From the NCBI RefSeq assembly GCF_947087965.1, contig NZ_CAMUES010000001.1, positions 310,001 to 374,000 of the forward strand: 64,000 nt of DNA. The letters are read 5' to 3'. Below the pieces are notes generated by a model that saw only the letters and a program-made list of their open reading frames with translations, was not told the origin of the DNA and made no database searches. Every line of letters begins with the position of its first letter. The stretch's first letter is position 1. Made by a program: the position numbers and the translations under genes. This document shows positions 33,575 through 41,786 of this stretch, in pieces. Source of the stretch: an uncultured Mobiluncus sp. (GTDB taxonomy: Bacteria > Actinomycetota > Actinomycetes > Actinomycetales > Actinomycetaceae).

Positions 33575-34476
33575 GGGCGCCCTGGGAGGGGCCAGCTCAG
33601 GTCCTGGACGGCAAAGCCACCGCTGGCGCTATCAAAGCCGAGTTGCAGGCGCGTGTCGCCGCGGTGCGTGAGCGCGGGGTCATTCCCGGTCTGGGCACTA
33701 TCCTGGTCGGTGAGGATCCCGGTTCTGTAACCTACGTGGCTGGTAAACACCGGGACTGTGCGGAGGTCGGCATCGAGTCCATTCGGGTCGATTTGCCTGC
33801 TACCGCCAGCCAAGACGAAGTCATGGCGGCGGTGCAACGGTTGAACCAGGACCCGGCCTGCACGGGTTATATCGTGCAGCTACCGTTGCCGCGGGGGATG
33901 GACACGAACCGGATTTTGGAAGCAATCGACCCGGAAAAAGATGCCGACGGGCTGCACCCCATGAACCTGGGACGCTTGGTATTGCGGGTGTCAGAGCCGA
34001 TAACTTCGCCTTTGCCCTGTACTCCCCGTGCTGTCATCGAGCTGGGTCGTCGTTTCGGTCTGGATTTCAACGGTAAAGACGTGTGTGTGGTGGGTCGCGG
34101 CACTACGGTGGGTCGTTCCATCGGACTACTGCTGGGGCGAAAAGACGTTAACGCGACTGTCACTTCGTGCCATACCGGGACCCAGGATTTGGCCGCGAAA
34201 TGTCGCCAGGCGGACGTCATTGTGGCGGCCTCCGGGGTGGCGGGCATTATCACCCCGGACATGGTCAAGCCCGGCGCTGCCGTGTTTGACGTGGGAGTGT
34301 CTCGGGTTATCGACCCGGATACTGGCAAGTCTCGATTGCACGGTGACGTGGCGGACGGGGTCGACCGGGTGGCCGCCTGGTTGACGCCGAATCCCGGCGG
34401 GGTCGGGCCCATGACCCGGGCGTTGCTGCTGGTCAACGTGGTCGAAGCCGCGGAACGCGCGGCCGGACTGGCCTAG
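33571..34476 (+). CDS. folD: Methylene-THF dehydrogenase/cyclohydrolase
   Basis: The 301-residue bifunctional enzyme oxidises 5,10-methylene-THF (the GlyA product) to methenyl-THF and hydrolyses it to 10-formyl-THF, used for purines. The catalytic Lys is in TYVAGKHRDC (about residue 58). QLPLPRGMD and DADGLHPMNLGRL are folate-site motifs. The Rossmann part has VVGRGTTVGRS in place of the more common GRSxxVG. PNPGGVGPMTRALLL ends the protein. It is the second gene of the riboswitch-controlled glyA-folD operon, and the strong terminator follows 15 bases after its stop. This pairing with a ZTP riboswitch fits the metabolite it senses. Confidence 0.96.
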   Translation: MRAPWEGPAQVLDGKATAGAIKAELQARVAAVRERGVIPGLGTILVGEDPGSVTYVAGKHRDCAEVGIESIRVDLPATASQDEVMAAVQRLNQDPACTGYIVQLPLPRGMDTNRILEAIDPEKDADGLHPMNLGRLVLRVSEPITSPLPCTPRAVIELGRRFGLDFNGKDVCVVGRGTTVGRSIGLLLGRKDVNATVTSCHTGTQDLAAKCRQADVIVAASGVAGIITPDMVKPGAAVFDVGVSRVIDPDTGKSRLHGDVADGVDRVAAWLTPNPGGVGPMTRALLLVNVVEAAERAAGLA

Positions 34477-34491
34477 TTATTCCCATAATTC

Positions 34492-34534
34492 AATAGTGTT
34501 CCCGGTCGGTTTTCCGACCGGGAACACTATTTTG
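34492..34534. terminator. Bidirectional rho-independent terminator
   Basis: An 18-bp perfect stem (34492-34509 with 34514-34531) with loop TTTT is followed by a short T-run on the plus strand and preceded by an A-rich stretch. It can stop both the glyA-folD transcript and the convergent surface-protein transcript. Confidence 0.9.
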
Positions 34535-34546
34535 TAGGGTCTGTGG

Positions 34547-36022
34547 TTAGCGGCGAGCTCGGCGGCGAGACGCGACCATCATGGCTCCGCCGGCGAGGAA
34601 CACAATCATAGCTCCGCCAGCCAGCGTTTCGGCAGACGAACCGGTAGCTGCCAAAGCCTTTTCTGGCACCTGCGCCACCGGAATGCGGGGAGCTGCCGGG
34701 GTAAAGACGCCCGCGACCGGAGGCACGGGCTCTGCCGGGGTAGTAACACCCGCGACCGGAGGCACGGGCTCGCTGGGAGGAACCACAGTCCCTCCCGGAA
34801 CGGGACCGGGGACGACACTCGGCGTATCCGGGGTGACCGGCGGATTCGGATTCGGGTTCTCGGGTTCTGCCGGAATGGGTTTCGGCTTGATGTCCATAGT
34901 TAGGGAAATACCGCGACTCTGGGGGCGGGTGGAATCGGTGCCGTTACCGATGAGACTGCCCTTTTCCTGGCCTTGCAGGGTATACCAAGACCTAGACAGT
35001 CCATTCAGGAAATTACTAAAATACCTCGCCTTTTCACGTCGATCTATGCTGCTAAATCCGCCGATGTACAGGTATCCCGCAGTGTTGAACTCCAATGTGG
35101 CCTGGGTTCCCTCGGGGGATATCTTGTCCTTAACCTTGACCCCAGAGATAACCAAGCCCAGCGGTTTATTTGCGTAGGCCTTGAAACCGTCCTTCAGACG
35201 CAAGTAGGCGCCTTCTTTACTATCTCCTGTTTCGTAAAGCTTATTCAAAACCAATGTTACGGCCAGTCGTTTTGACGAACGCACCACGCTGGCAATCCGA
35301 TACAGCGGAGGTTTGTTTCCGTTGTGGGTCTCCAGTTTGTAAGACTGCGGGTCTCTGGGCATCTCCAGGTATTCCGGAACCAAAATAATCGTCTGAAAGC
35401 CGGAACTGGCTTCACTGTATGTCAGATTCCCGGCTTTAGCCTGGCTAACTTTTTCCTGCCAACCTTCCAGTGCATGCAGTCCCACGTTGATATCCAGATT
35501 GCTTTTAATATCCACGGTGTCCCCGGTGTTTACCTTTAGGGTGTCATCGTGCTGGGTCGTGTAGTCTTTGTCCACAGAGAGTTTTCCTAGGGCATCTCCA
35601 TACGTACTTTTAGGTTCGAAGCCATACTCCAACGGTGGAATTTCGCTGTCATCAACATCTGTGACCGTGAAGGCGGGGTTGCTCGGTTCCACGGGATCCG
35701 CCGGAGCAACGGCCGGAGCAGGTGGAGCCTGAACCGGAGTCGCCAGATTCGCGGAGTCGGTAGGGGCGTTTGCAGCTGGATCGGTAACCGGAGCGGCTGG
35801 CGTGGTCGCGTCGCTGGGGGTCTGGTCGGTGGCTGGGGTGGGCGCCGCAGGGGACTCCTGGGAAGAGACCTCATCTGCGGGGGAAACAGTTGTTTCGGTT
35901 GCGAAAGCAGCCGGGACAAAACCGGTGCCCAGCCCTATGATCAAAGCGGCTGAGGAACCGATGACAAAAGCACGGTTAGTAAAACGAGTTAACAGCCGGG
36001 AGTCACAATAAGAAGTTTTCAT
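34547..36022 (-). CDS. Sortase-anchored surface protein, LAATG motif
   Basis: The 491-residue secreted protein has a signal peptide at residues 1-42 (basic N-terminus, hydrophobic core FVIGSSAALIIGLGTGFVPA, AFA cleavage). A Pro/Ala/Thr-rich low-complexity stretch follows to about 125, then a central 230-residue domain without recognisable motif, then a Pro/Val-rich linker with imperfect PVPPVAGV repeats. The C-terminus is a cell-wall sorting signal: LAATG near residue 456, the hydrophobic segment AGGAMIVFLAGGAMMVA, and the tail SRRRARR. LAxTG is the motif used by class E sortases in actinobacteria. No sortase is in the window. It is transcribed towards the folD terminator. The AT-rich upstream region (36023-36180) presumably holds its promoter. 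Function is unknown; adhesion or wall structure are possibilities. Confidence 0.85.
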   Translation of the reverse strand: MKTSYCDSRLLTRFTNRAFVIGSSAALIIGLGTGFVPAAFATETTVSPADEVSSQESPAAPTPATDQTPSDATTPAAPVTDPAANAPTDSANLATPVQAPPAPAVAPADPVEPSNPAFTVTDVDDSEIPPLEYGFEPKSTYGDALGKLSVDKDYTTQHDDTLKVNTGDTVDIKSNLDINVGLHALEGWQEKVSQAKAGNLTYSEASSGFQTIILVPEYLEMPRDPQSYKLETHNGNKPPLYRIASVVRSSKRLAVTLVLNKLYETGDSKEGAYLRLKDGFKAYANKPLGLVISGVKVKDKISPEGTQATLEFNTAGYLYIGGFSSIDRREKARYFSNFLNGLSRSWYTLQGQEKGSLIGNGTDSTRPQSRGISLTMDIKPKPIPAEPENPNPNPPVTPDTPSVVPGPVPGGTVVPPSEPVPPVAGVTTPAEPVPPVAGVFTPAAPRIPVAQVPEKALAATGSSAETLAGGAMIVFLAGGAMMVASRRRARR

Positions 36023-36131
36023 TTTGTAGAATTTTCTCTTTCTTAGCTCGCCTGGGCCGATTCAGACATTTACCAGACGATTCACACCACTTTCTCTCAT
36101 TATATCGTCGAATAGACCGCATTCTTAGAAA

Positions 36132-36163
36132 TTTTTAAGAAATAACCGAATATTTCTTAAAAA
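36132..36163. repeat. AT-rich 13-bp inverted repeat
   Basis: Arms 36132-36144 and 36151-36163 (core AAGAAATA and TATTTCTT) match perfectly over 13 bases with a 6-base gap. It lies just downstream of xthA (its stop is at 36181, minus strand) and about 110 bases upstream of the surface-protein start. It could be an operator for the surface gene or a weak terminator of xthA; its lack of GC makes strong termination unlikely. Confidence 0.5.
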
Positions 36164-36180
36164 CAGCTGAATGTGTGGGT

Positions 36181-37065
36181 TTACACCGGGAAATCGTAAG
36201 CTACCGTGAGGGGGGCATGGTCTGTGAAACGGGCATCGTAAGCCGGTGTGCGATACACCGCGGCCGATTGGGCTTTCCCGGCCAGTCCGGGGGTAGCCAT
36301 GTGATAATCCAGGCGCCAGCCGGCGTTATTGTCATAAGCCTTACCGCGCCACGACCACCAGGTATAGGGGCCGTCCGTGTCTCCTGCCAAGGCCCGTCCC
36401 ACGTCTACGCAGGGTAGCCCCTTCATGCCGGACAGCGTGTCGGCCATCCATGCGTCCAAGAACGCAATCTCTTCATCCATAACCCCGGAGGTCTTATTGT
36501 GATTAGGTTTCCAATTCTTAATGTCGCGGGCGGTGCGCACAATGTTGAAATCCCCGCAAATCAGGGCTTCCTGCGGAGTATCGGACCCCGCTCCCGCCAT
36601 CGCGTGCGCCCCCAGCTGGTCCACCCGCTTGCCGACTCGATTGAGGTAAGCCATCTTTTGCTCCTGCTTTTCCGTGTGCAGCTCTCCGGAATGCAGATAG
36701 GCACTGACCATGGTAAACGTCGCCCCGCTGGGTCCGTGAACCTCACCCTCCAGCCAACGCCCGGAATCTACGTCCGGTTCCTCGCCAATCTCCGCATAAC
36801 ACTCCGGGGGCAGTCCCTCGGTGATTGAACCAATCTCCCAGCCGGAATCGCGCCGTACTCCCAACGCGACCCCAGCGCGGCCTTTCACCCGACAGGGCCA
36901 CACTCGTACGTCCCAAGCTGGACCGAACAAGTCTGCGGTGTCTTGTGGAGTGGCCCGCACCTCTTGCAGACACAGCAAATCCGAATCGTCATTATCCAGC
37001 CAGTCCCCAAACCCTTTGCGGAACGCCGCCCGGACACCGTTGACATTGACAGTGGTTACTTTCAT
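36181..37065 (-). CDS. xthA: Exodeoxyribonuclease III
   Basis: The 294-residue endonuclease/exonuclease/phosphatase-family enzyme incises DNA 5' to abasic sites and removes 3' blocking groups in base-excision repair. Visible motifs: VNVNGVRAAFRKG at the start, LCLQEVRATP (metal-ligand Glu), ICGDFNIVRTARDI (catalytic Asp/Asn), RLDYHMATPGL and DHAPLTVAY (final Asp-His). Length is near that of E. coli Xth (268). GGAGGT sits upstream of the ATG, 3 bases after the YihY gene stop, so the two are probably co-transcribed. It complements the Nei glycosylase elsewhere in the window. Confidence 0.94.
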   Translation of the reverse strand: MKVTTVNVNGVRAAFRKGFGDWLDNDDSDLLCLQEVRATPQDTADLFGPAWDVRVWPCRVKGRAGVALGVRRDSGWEIGSITEGLPPECYAEIGEEPDVDSGRWLEGEVHGPSGATFTMVSAYLHSGELHTEKQEQKMAYLNRVGKRVDQLGAHAMAGAGSDTPQEALICGDFNIVRTARDIKNWKPNHNKTSGVMDEEIAFLDAWMADTLSGMKGLPCVDVGRALAGDTDGPYTWWSWRGKAYDNNAGWRLDYHMATPGLAGKAQSAAVYRTPAYDARFTDHAPLTVAYDFPV

Positions 37066-37068
37066 GTA

Positions 37069-38229
37069 TTACCTCCGATTCAGTTTCCGGGACGCAGTGC
37101 CGGGGGCCACCGGATGTCCCGACAGGTGTTTGTCGGCCGCGGTTTCCCGGCGGTTTTTGCTACCCCAAATGACTTGCTGAGACAAACGCCAAGCGGCTTC
37201 TTCCTGTGCGGGGGACCAAATCCGGCCAGAAAGAGGATCGTGGGGCCAGGACAAACTGGCGGGAGCCGAAACCGTCACGAAGTTCGGACGCTCGGAAAAT
37301 TGCGGAAAGTCCCTCTCCGGAGCGGGAGCCGCCGGCGGGTTCGCAATCCAGCACGACATATACAGGAACAGGCGGCACAAGACATTGACCCACAGAACAA
37401 TCGTCAAAATTAGAGTAAACGGGGCGTAGGCGGGAGGCACGTTGGAGGCCAGGTAGGCTCCTGACATCTGCAGAGCCGTGGACAAAAATCCTAACGTTCC
37501 CGTCCCAATCCACAAATCGCGGCGCGGAGCACGCACCAAAGCTAGGTAGCGCAGCGTGAAAGCCAGAATCAAAGTTGTCAGGACGCCGGTCAGGAGGAGG
37601 GCCCCGGCATTGATTAGCCCGGAGGGAGCCGGCAGCGCCAACGGCAACCGGCGCTGCAAGGCTCGGACCGCAACGATGGAACCCGAACCTAAAACCGAAG
37701 CCAAAATCCCCCCGAGGAACAAAACCAGAAACATACACACATCTCGCAGCGCATTTTTCCACCCTGCCCCGGGGCGCTGCGGCAGTCCGAAAACAGTTTG
37801 GATACTGACGCGCAAAGCCGCGACTACCCGGATTCCCGCCATGACGGACACGACCAAAACCACCAAAGTTCCCCAGGTAAAGCTGGGTGTCGCAATCGCA
37901 GCGGGGTCGATCAAGCCCGGTTGTCCATCAATCCGAATAGCTCCGGGAATCCATTGATTGACATCCTGAAAAATAGTGTGGCTGGTTAGAGGGAACGCAA
38001 AAATCATGACTTGCGCGGTCATGATAATCAGGGTCACTATCCCCGCCATAGAAAACAGGGCGGTATAGGCGATGCCGCCAGCCAACAGGTTCGACGAAGC
38101 GTTTTGATAACGCAGGTACGCCCGCATAATTCGCGTGGTATTGAGCCACTCCAGGAAGGCCTTCAGGAGTTCTATCACTCCTGCGGGGGCAGCGGGCTCG
38201 GCTGGCGGGGAATCAAGTTGCTTCGTCAC
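37069..38229 (-). CDS. YihY/UPF0761 family membrane protein
   Basis: The 386-residue integral membrane protein has about six transmembrane helices. The family signature region near the N-terminus is recognisable (RYQNASSNLLAGGIAYTALFSM, with the alanine/glycine-rich first helix), as is the final pair of helices with LILTIVLWVNVLCRLFLYMSCW. It was once called RNase BN/BrkB; that activity is not supported for the family and the role is unknown. The C-terminus is a 100-residue cytoplasmic, Pro/Arg-rich tail. GGAGG precedes GTG 38229. It is followed directly by xthA. Confidence 0.88.
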   Translation of the reverse strand: MTKQLDSPPAEPAAPAGVIELLKAFLEWLNTTRIMRAYLRYQNASSNLLAGGIAYTALFSMAGIVTLIIMTAQVMIFAFPLTSHTIFQDVNQWIPGAIRIDGQPGLIDPAAIATPSFTWGTLVVLVVSVMAGIRVVAALRVSIQTVFGLPQRPGAGWKNALRDVCMFLVLFLGGILASVLGSGSIVAVRALQRRLPLALPAPSGLINAGALLLTGVLTTLILAFTLRYLALVRAPRRDLWIGTGTLGFLSTALQMSGAYLASNVPPAYAPFTLILTIVLWVNVLCRLFLYMSCWIANPPAAPAPERDFPQFSERPNFVTVSAPASLSWPHDPLSGRIWSPAQEEAAWRLSQQVIWGSKNRRETAADKHLSGHPVAPGTASRKLNRR

Positions 38230-38244
38230 GGGGCCTCCGCACTT

Positions 38245-38826
38245 TCAAGTGTGTAACTGAGGATGGGCGAAAATTTTGGGCAGTTCACCGGTGACGCTTT
38301 CGGGTATTCCCGAGCCCAGCGGGAGGATGGCTAACTGTTCGACATGGTTCGGCTCAAGCAGGGAACAGTCAACGCCGTCAACCATGAAAAAGCCGTGGGA
38401 ACGCTTCGACAGGGCCGCTACCCGATCCAGGTCCTCATCGGTGACGTTGGTTCCCAAGGTGATGTGTGGATAGTAGGGAAAGCGTGACTCGGTGTCTAGG
38501 GGGCCGAAGCGAAGTCGTTTGGCCAGTTCTTTGCAGGCCTCGTGTCCGCGCTGCACCTCGATATAGACGACCGGGGACACGGGCCGGAAATCTCCGATGT
38601 TACCGAAGCTGATGACGAACGGTGAAAAGGACCGGCAGATTTCGGCAGCCTGCGCCTGAATATCAGGGACTTGTGCACGATCCACCGCGCGCGGTTCCAC
38701 TATGGTGACGTGCGGGGGTACGCCGTCAGTTTTCGTGACTTTTTGCAGCTCGCCAGCATAGGGTTCGGGCACGGGAATAATCATGCCCAAATAAACCTGG
38801 CCTTCTTTACGAGGAGGTAAATACAC
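38245..38826 (-). CDS. 2'-5' RNA ligase superfamily protein
   Basis: The protein is about 193 residues with the 2H phosphoesterase fold: two HxT/S motifs, HVTIV (about residue 42) and HITLG (about 122), form the active site. These enzymes hydrolyse or form 2'-5' or cyclic phosphodiester bonds; the physiological substrate is unknown. I placed the start at GTG 38826 (MYLPPRKEGQVYLG) because TAGGCT lies 7 bases upstream. ATG 38784 is an alternative, and the frame open to 38964 overlaps manC and is not supported. It is divergent from manC, with 62 bases between starts. Confidence 0.82.
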   Translation of the reverse strand: MYLPPRKEGQVYLGMIIPVPEPYAGELQKVTKTDGVPPHVTIVEPRAVDRAQVPDIQAQAAEICRSFSPFVISFGNIGDFRPVSPVVYIEVQRGHEACKELAKRLRFGPLDTESRFPYYPHITLGTNVTDEDLDRVAALSKRSHGFFMVDGVDCSLLEPNHVEQLAILPLGSGIPESVTGELPKIFAHPQLHT

Positions 38827-38833
38827 GAGGCCA

Positions 38834-38839
38834 AGCCTA
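38834..38839 (-). promoter_or_regulatory. -10 TAGGCT for the 2'-5' RNA ligase-like gene
   Basis: TAGGCT on the minus strand ends 7 bases before GTG 38826; it is a leaderless candidate in a divergent promoter pair with manC. Confidence 0.45.
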
Positions 38840-38875
38840 CTCTGTTCAACACAAAAACTCACGCCTAGCCTCCGG

Positions 38876-38881
38876 TAGGAT
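38876..38881 (+). promoter_or_regulatory. -10 TAGGAT for leaderless manC mRNA
   Basis: TAGGAT ends 7 bases before GTG 38889. There is no Shine-Dalgarno sequence (TTGTTTT lies between). Confidence 0.55.
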
Positions 38882-38888
38882 TTGTTTT

Positions 38889-39965
38889 GTGGAAATTCAT
38901 GCGATAGTGCCTGCTGGGGGGTACGGGCGGCGGCTGTGGCCCTGGTCGACAGCTGCGAAGCCAAAGTTCCTGCTCAACATCAACGGGACGCAAAGCCTGG
39001 TGCAGCAAACCGCGGCACGTTTGGCGCCGATTTGTCAATCCTTGACTTTCGTAACCGGCGCACCTCACCAAGAGGCTTTAGCCGCACAAGTCACTGCTCT
39101 GGACTTGTCGGTTCCGGTGCGTTGCGTGGCGGAACCTAGCCCGCGCGATTCTATGGCGGCCATAGCTTTGGGAGCTGCTCTGATAGAGCAGCGTTACGGA
39201 ACCTGCGTGGTCGGGTCTTTCGCGGCGGATCATCTCATCGCAAACCCCGCGGCGTTTTGTGAAGCCCTCGCCCAGGCTGTCCCGACTGCCAAAGCCGGAT
39301 GGCTTACGACCATCGGAATTGTGCCGACCGAACCGGCGACCGGGTTCGGTTATATCGAGGTGGGGCCCGCCCTGGACGGAGAACTCAGCGGGGTTCATCG
39401 GGCGCAGTCCTTCACGGAAAAACCGGATGCAACCACTGCCAGCGCTTGGCTGGCGACCGGGAACTACCTGTGGAACGCGGGTATGTTTGTGGTGCGCAGT
39501 GATGTGCTGCTCGATGCTCTGGAGGTGCGAGTGCCGGGGTCAGGCGCGGCGGTGCGAAAACTGGCTGCAGGATGGGAAACGTTGAGCCCGGACGCGAAAA
39601 CCGCATTGTGGGAGGGTGTCGTTGCGGCGCCGATAGATACCGTGTTGGCTGAACCGTTGGCACGAGACGGACGGGTTGCGGTGGTGCCGGCGCGCCCGGA
39701 CTTGGGATGGTCAGATGTGGGCGATTGGGAAGCGGTGCGCCGTGTCGTCAGTAACGCCTCTGAACTGGCGAATCTGAGCCCGGAAATCCCGGTCTATACC
39801 GATGCCGCCCCCGCCGCCCTGGTGAGGGCAGAAAACCTGAGAGGCGTCGCGATTATCGGAATCCCCGGCGCGGTGGTGGTGGAATCCGCAGGTCAGCTGT
39901 TGGTGACAACCCAAGAGTTTGCCCAAAACGTTAAAGTTGCGTCCGGCGCTGCTGATAATTGGTGA
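38889..39965 (+). CDS. manC: Mannose-1-phosphate guanylyltransferase
   Basis: This 358-residue nucleotidyltransferase makes GDP-mannose from mannose-1-phosphate and GTP for mannosylated glycolipids, lipomannan-like polymers and glycoproteins. The nucleotide motif AIVPAGGYGRRLWPWSTAAK and the following PKFLLNI are at the N-terminus, with AADHLIANP (catalytic Asp) near residue 118 and FTEKPDATTA near 178. DLGWSDVGDWEAV near 280 is the typical sugar-binding end of the domain. It lacks a fused isomerase (PMI) domain. It starts at GTG, leaderless. No manB or glycosyltransferase is adjacent. Confidence 0.93.
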   Translation: MEIHAIVPAGGYGRRLWPWSTAAKPKFLLNINGTQSLVQQTAARLAPICQSLTFVTGAPHQEALAAQVTALDLSVPVRCVAEPSPRDSMAAIALGAALIEQRYGTCVVGSFAADHLIANPAAFCEALAQAVPTAKAGWLTTIGIVPTEPATGFGYIEVGPALDGELSGVHRAQSFTEKPDATTASAWLATGNYLWNAGMFVVRSDVLLDALEVRVPGSGAAVRKLAAGWETLSPDAKTALWEGVVAAPIDTVLAEPLARDGRVAVVPARPDLGWSDVGDWEAVRRVVSNASELANLSPEIPVYTDAAPAALVRAENLRGVAIIGIPGAVVVESAGQLLVTTQEFAQNVKVASGAADNW

Positions 39966-40046
39966 TACGGTTGCCAAGCAAGGACAATTCGGCAGGATAG
40001 CCAGGGCCAGGTGCCGCGGGCGAAAGAACCGAAATAAGGACTGGGT

Positions 40047-40766
40047 ATGAAGACTTTTTTTAACCGGCGTTCCCGGGGCGGGATGCAGCGGGAACTGGCG
40101 GATCAGGCTTTGCTGCGCTCGAGAGTCGATCCGAAGTGGACCGAGGAGGATCCGTGGCGAGTCCTTAGAATCATGGGGGAGTTCGTTGACGGTTTCGAGT
40201 CTCTGGCGGATGTCGGAAAAGCCGTCACGGTGTTCGGCTCTGCCCGAGTCGAACCCGGCACGCACTACTATCGGCTCGGCGAAGATATCGGCAAAGTTTT
40301 TGCCCAAGCCGGGTTCTCCATCATCACCGGGGGCGGTCCGGGGCTGATGGAGGCGGTCAGCAAAGGGGCCCGCCGCAACGATGGAATGACCATTGGTCTG
40401 GGAATCGAGTTACCTCATGAGCAAGGAATCAACGAATACGTTGATTTGGGGATTGACTTTCGGTACTTTTTCGTACGCAAGACCATGTTCGTGAAATATG
40501 CCCAAGCCTTCGTGGTTCTGCCCGGCGGTTTCGGGACTCTGGATGAACTTTTTGAATGCGTCACGCTGCGTCAAACCAGCAAAATTCAGCAATACCCGAT
40601 AGTGTTGGTCGGGCACGAATATTGGGACGGGTTGATGAAATGGGTTCGTAAGTGCCTGGTTGAGGAAGGTATGGCTAGTGTCGCGGACGCCTCCATTATT
40701 CAGGTGGTTGACACCGCCGAAGAAGCTCTCTATATGGTAAAGAACACTTTGCCGAAAACACATTGA
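40047..40766 (+). CDS. LOG family protein (TIGR00730)
   Basis: The 239-residue Rossmann-fold protein of the Lonely Guy family has both signatures: GGGPGLMEAVSKGA near residue 97 and PGGFGTLDELFE near 157. Characterised LOG proteins hydrolyse cytokinin riboside 5'-monophosphates or other nucleotide monophosphates, releasing the base. Bacterial housekeeping members may act on purine nucleotides generally. The following genes are DUF3117, an O-methyltransferase and mrp. As I recall, the mycobacterial counterparts of these also lie within one chromosomal neighbourhood (Rv1205 to Rv1229c), which supports an orthologous assignment. Confidence 0.9.
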   Translation: MKTFFNRRSRGGMQRELADQALLRSRVDPKWTEEDPWRVLRIMGEFVDGFESLADVGKAVTVFGSARVEPGTHYYRLGEDIGKVFAQAGFSIITGGGPGLMEAVSKGARRNDGMTIGLGIELPHEQGINEYVDLGIDFRYFFVRKTMFVKYAQAFVVLPGGFGTLDELFECVTLRQTSKIQQYPIVLVGHEYWDGLMKWVRKCLVEEGMASVADASIIQVVDTAEEALYMVKNTLPKTH

Positions 40767-40843
40767 CCGAAGCTGAGCCCGCGAAACGGCGCATTTGCAA
40801 TACCTGTCTGAAAATAATTCCCAATCAATGCCGGAACTTCCCG

Positions 40844-40849
40844 TATAAT
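40844..40849 (+). promoter_or_regulatory. -10 TATAAT for the DUF3117 gene
   Basis: A perfect TATAAT lies 34 bases before ATG 40884, implying a leader of about 27 bases that includes AAAAGAGGAAC as ribosome binding site. No good -35 is seen. Confidence 0.6.
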
Positions 40850-40883
40850 AGAGAGGTAAAGCCGTTTTTGAAAAGAGGAACAA

Positions 40884-41051
40884 ATGGCAGCCATGAAACC
40901 CCGCACCGGGGACGGACCCCTGGAAGTCACTAAAGAACCGCGTTGTAACGTGATGCGTATTCCTGCAGACGGGGGCGGTCGTTTGGTTATTGAACTCAAC
41001 GATGAGGAAGTCGCTACCTTAGCTAAGGAACTAGAGAAGTTTTTGAAATAG
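40884..41051 (+). CDS. DUF3117 small protein
   Basis: A 55-residue protein starts MAAMKPRTGDGPLEVTKEPR and contains GGGRLVIELNDEEVATLAKEL. The N-terminal sequence is the nearly invariant start of the actinobacterial DUF3117 family (Rv1211-like in mycobacteria, as I recall). Function is unknown; the compact beta-rich then helical composition suggests a small regulatory or binding protein. AAGAGGAAC precedes the ATG, and a perfect TATAAT lies upstream, so expression may be high. Its TAG stop shares one base with the GTG of the O-methyltransferase (TAGTG), indicating translational coupling. Confidence 0.93.
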   Translation: MAAMKPRTGDGPLEVTKEPRCNVMRIPADGGGRLVIELNDEEVATLAKELEKFLK

Positions 41052-41710
41052 TGCCGCGTTTTAACGAGTCTAAAATTTCCATCGATAAGACCTCAAGCTG
41101 GTCGTATGCGGAAGAATTTTTACCGGAGTCTGAAACTATAGCCATCGCCAGGCAGCGAGGCAGAGAGCTCGGTTCCGTGCCGATATCCCCTGGAGCAGGG
41201 GCGACACTACGAATGTTGGCCGGGGCTTCTGGAGCTCGGTCCGTACTGGAAATCGGTACCGGAACCGGGGTGTCCTCCCTGTGGACACTGGCCGGAATGC
41301 CCGCGGATGGGGTATTGACCACTATTGATGTCGACCCGAAACTTCACGCGGTCGCCAAGGAAATCCTGACGAGAGCGGGTATCTCGCTCACACGAGTACG
41401 CATGATTACGGGACGCGCCCTGCAAGTCCTCACGCGCCTCAGTCGGGGAGCCTACGACATGGCTGTGGTAGACGGGGATCCTGGCGAAACCCAAGCCTAT
41501 GTAGAACTGTTAAACCCAGCTCTGCGCCCCGGAGGGCTACTGGTCATAGTCCACGCCATGTGCAATGATTCGGTGGCTGACCCTGCTCGGCGTGAACCGG
41601 ACACTGTAGCGATGCGCGAAGTGCTGCGTCACATTCAGGAATCCGAAGAATGGACTGCAAACCTGCTGCCAGTCGGAGACGGGCTGCTGGTAGCAATTAA
41701 AAACCGTTAA
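41051..41710 (+). CDS. SAM-dependent O-methyltransferase
   Basis: This 219-residue protein of the class I catechol/CoA O-methyltransferase type (methyltransf_3) has the SAM loop VLEIGTGTGVSSLW near residue 66, acidic TIDVDP at about 96, and VVDGDPGETQAY near 137, where the family normally has the metal-binding FIDADK. The second Asp is retained but the Lys is not. The usual DNxLW motif is replaced by VHAMCND, so metal-dependent catechol chemistry may be altered. The substrate is unknown. Start GTG 41051 overlaps the DUF3117 stop. Confidence 0.85.
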   Translation: MPRFNESKISIDKTSSWSYAEEFLPESETIAIARQRGRELGSVPISPGAGATLRMLAGASGARSVLEIGTGTGVSSLWTLAGMPADGVLTTIDVDPKLHAVAKEILTRAGISLTRVRMITGRALQVLTRLSRGAYDMAVVDGDPGETQAYVELLNPALRPGGLLVIVHAMCNDSVADPARREPDTVAMREVLRHIQESEEWTANLLPVGDGLLVAIKNR

Positions 41711-41786
41711 TTATCCTTCGGTAGCGCCCATACGGCGGGCCAGGAATCGACCATTCCAGACCCGCCCCGCAGACCCGATGTTGCCG

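Noticed and set aside
38827..38964. Upstream part of the 2'-5' RNA ligase frame
   Set aside because: It would overlap the manC coding region on the opposite strand, and TAGGCT sits just before GTG 38826.
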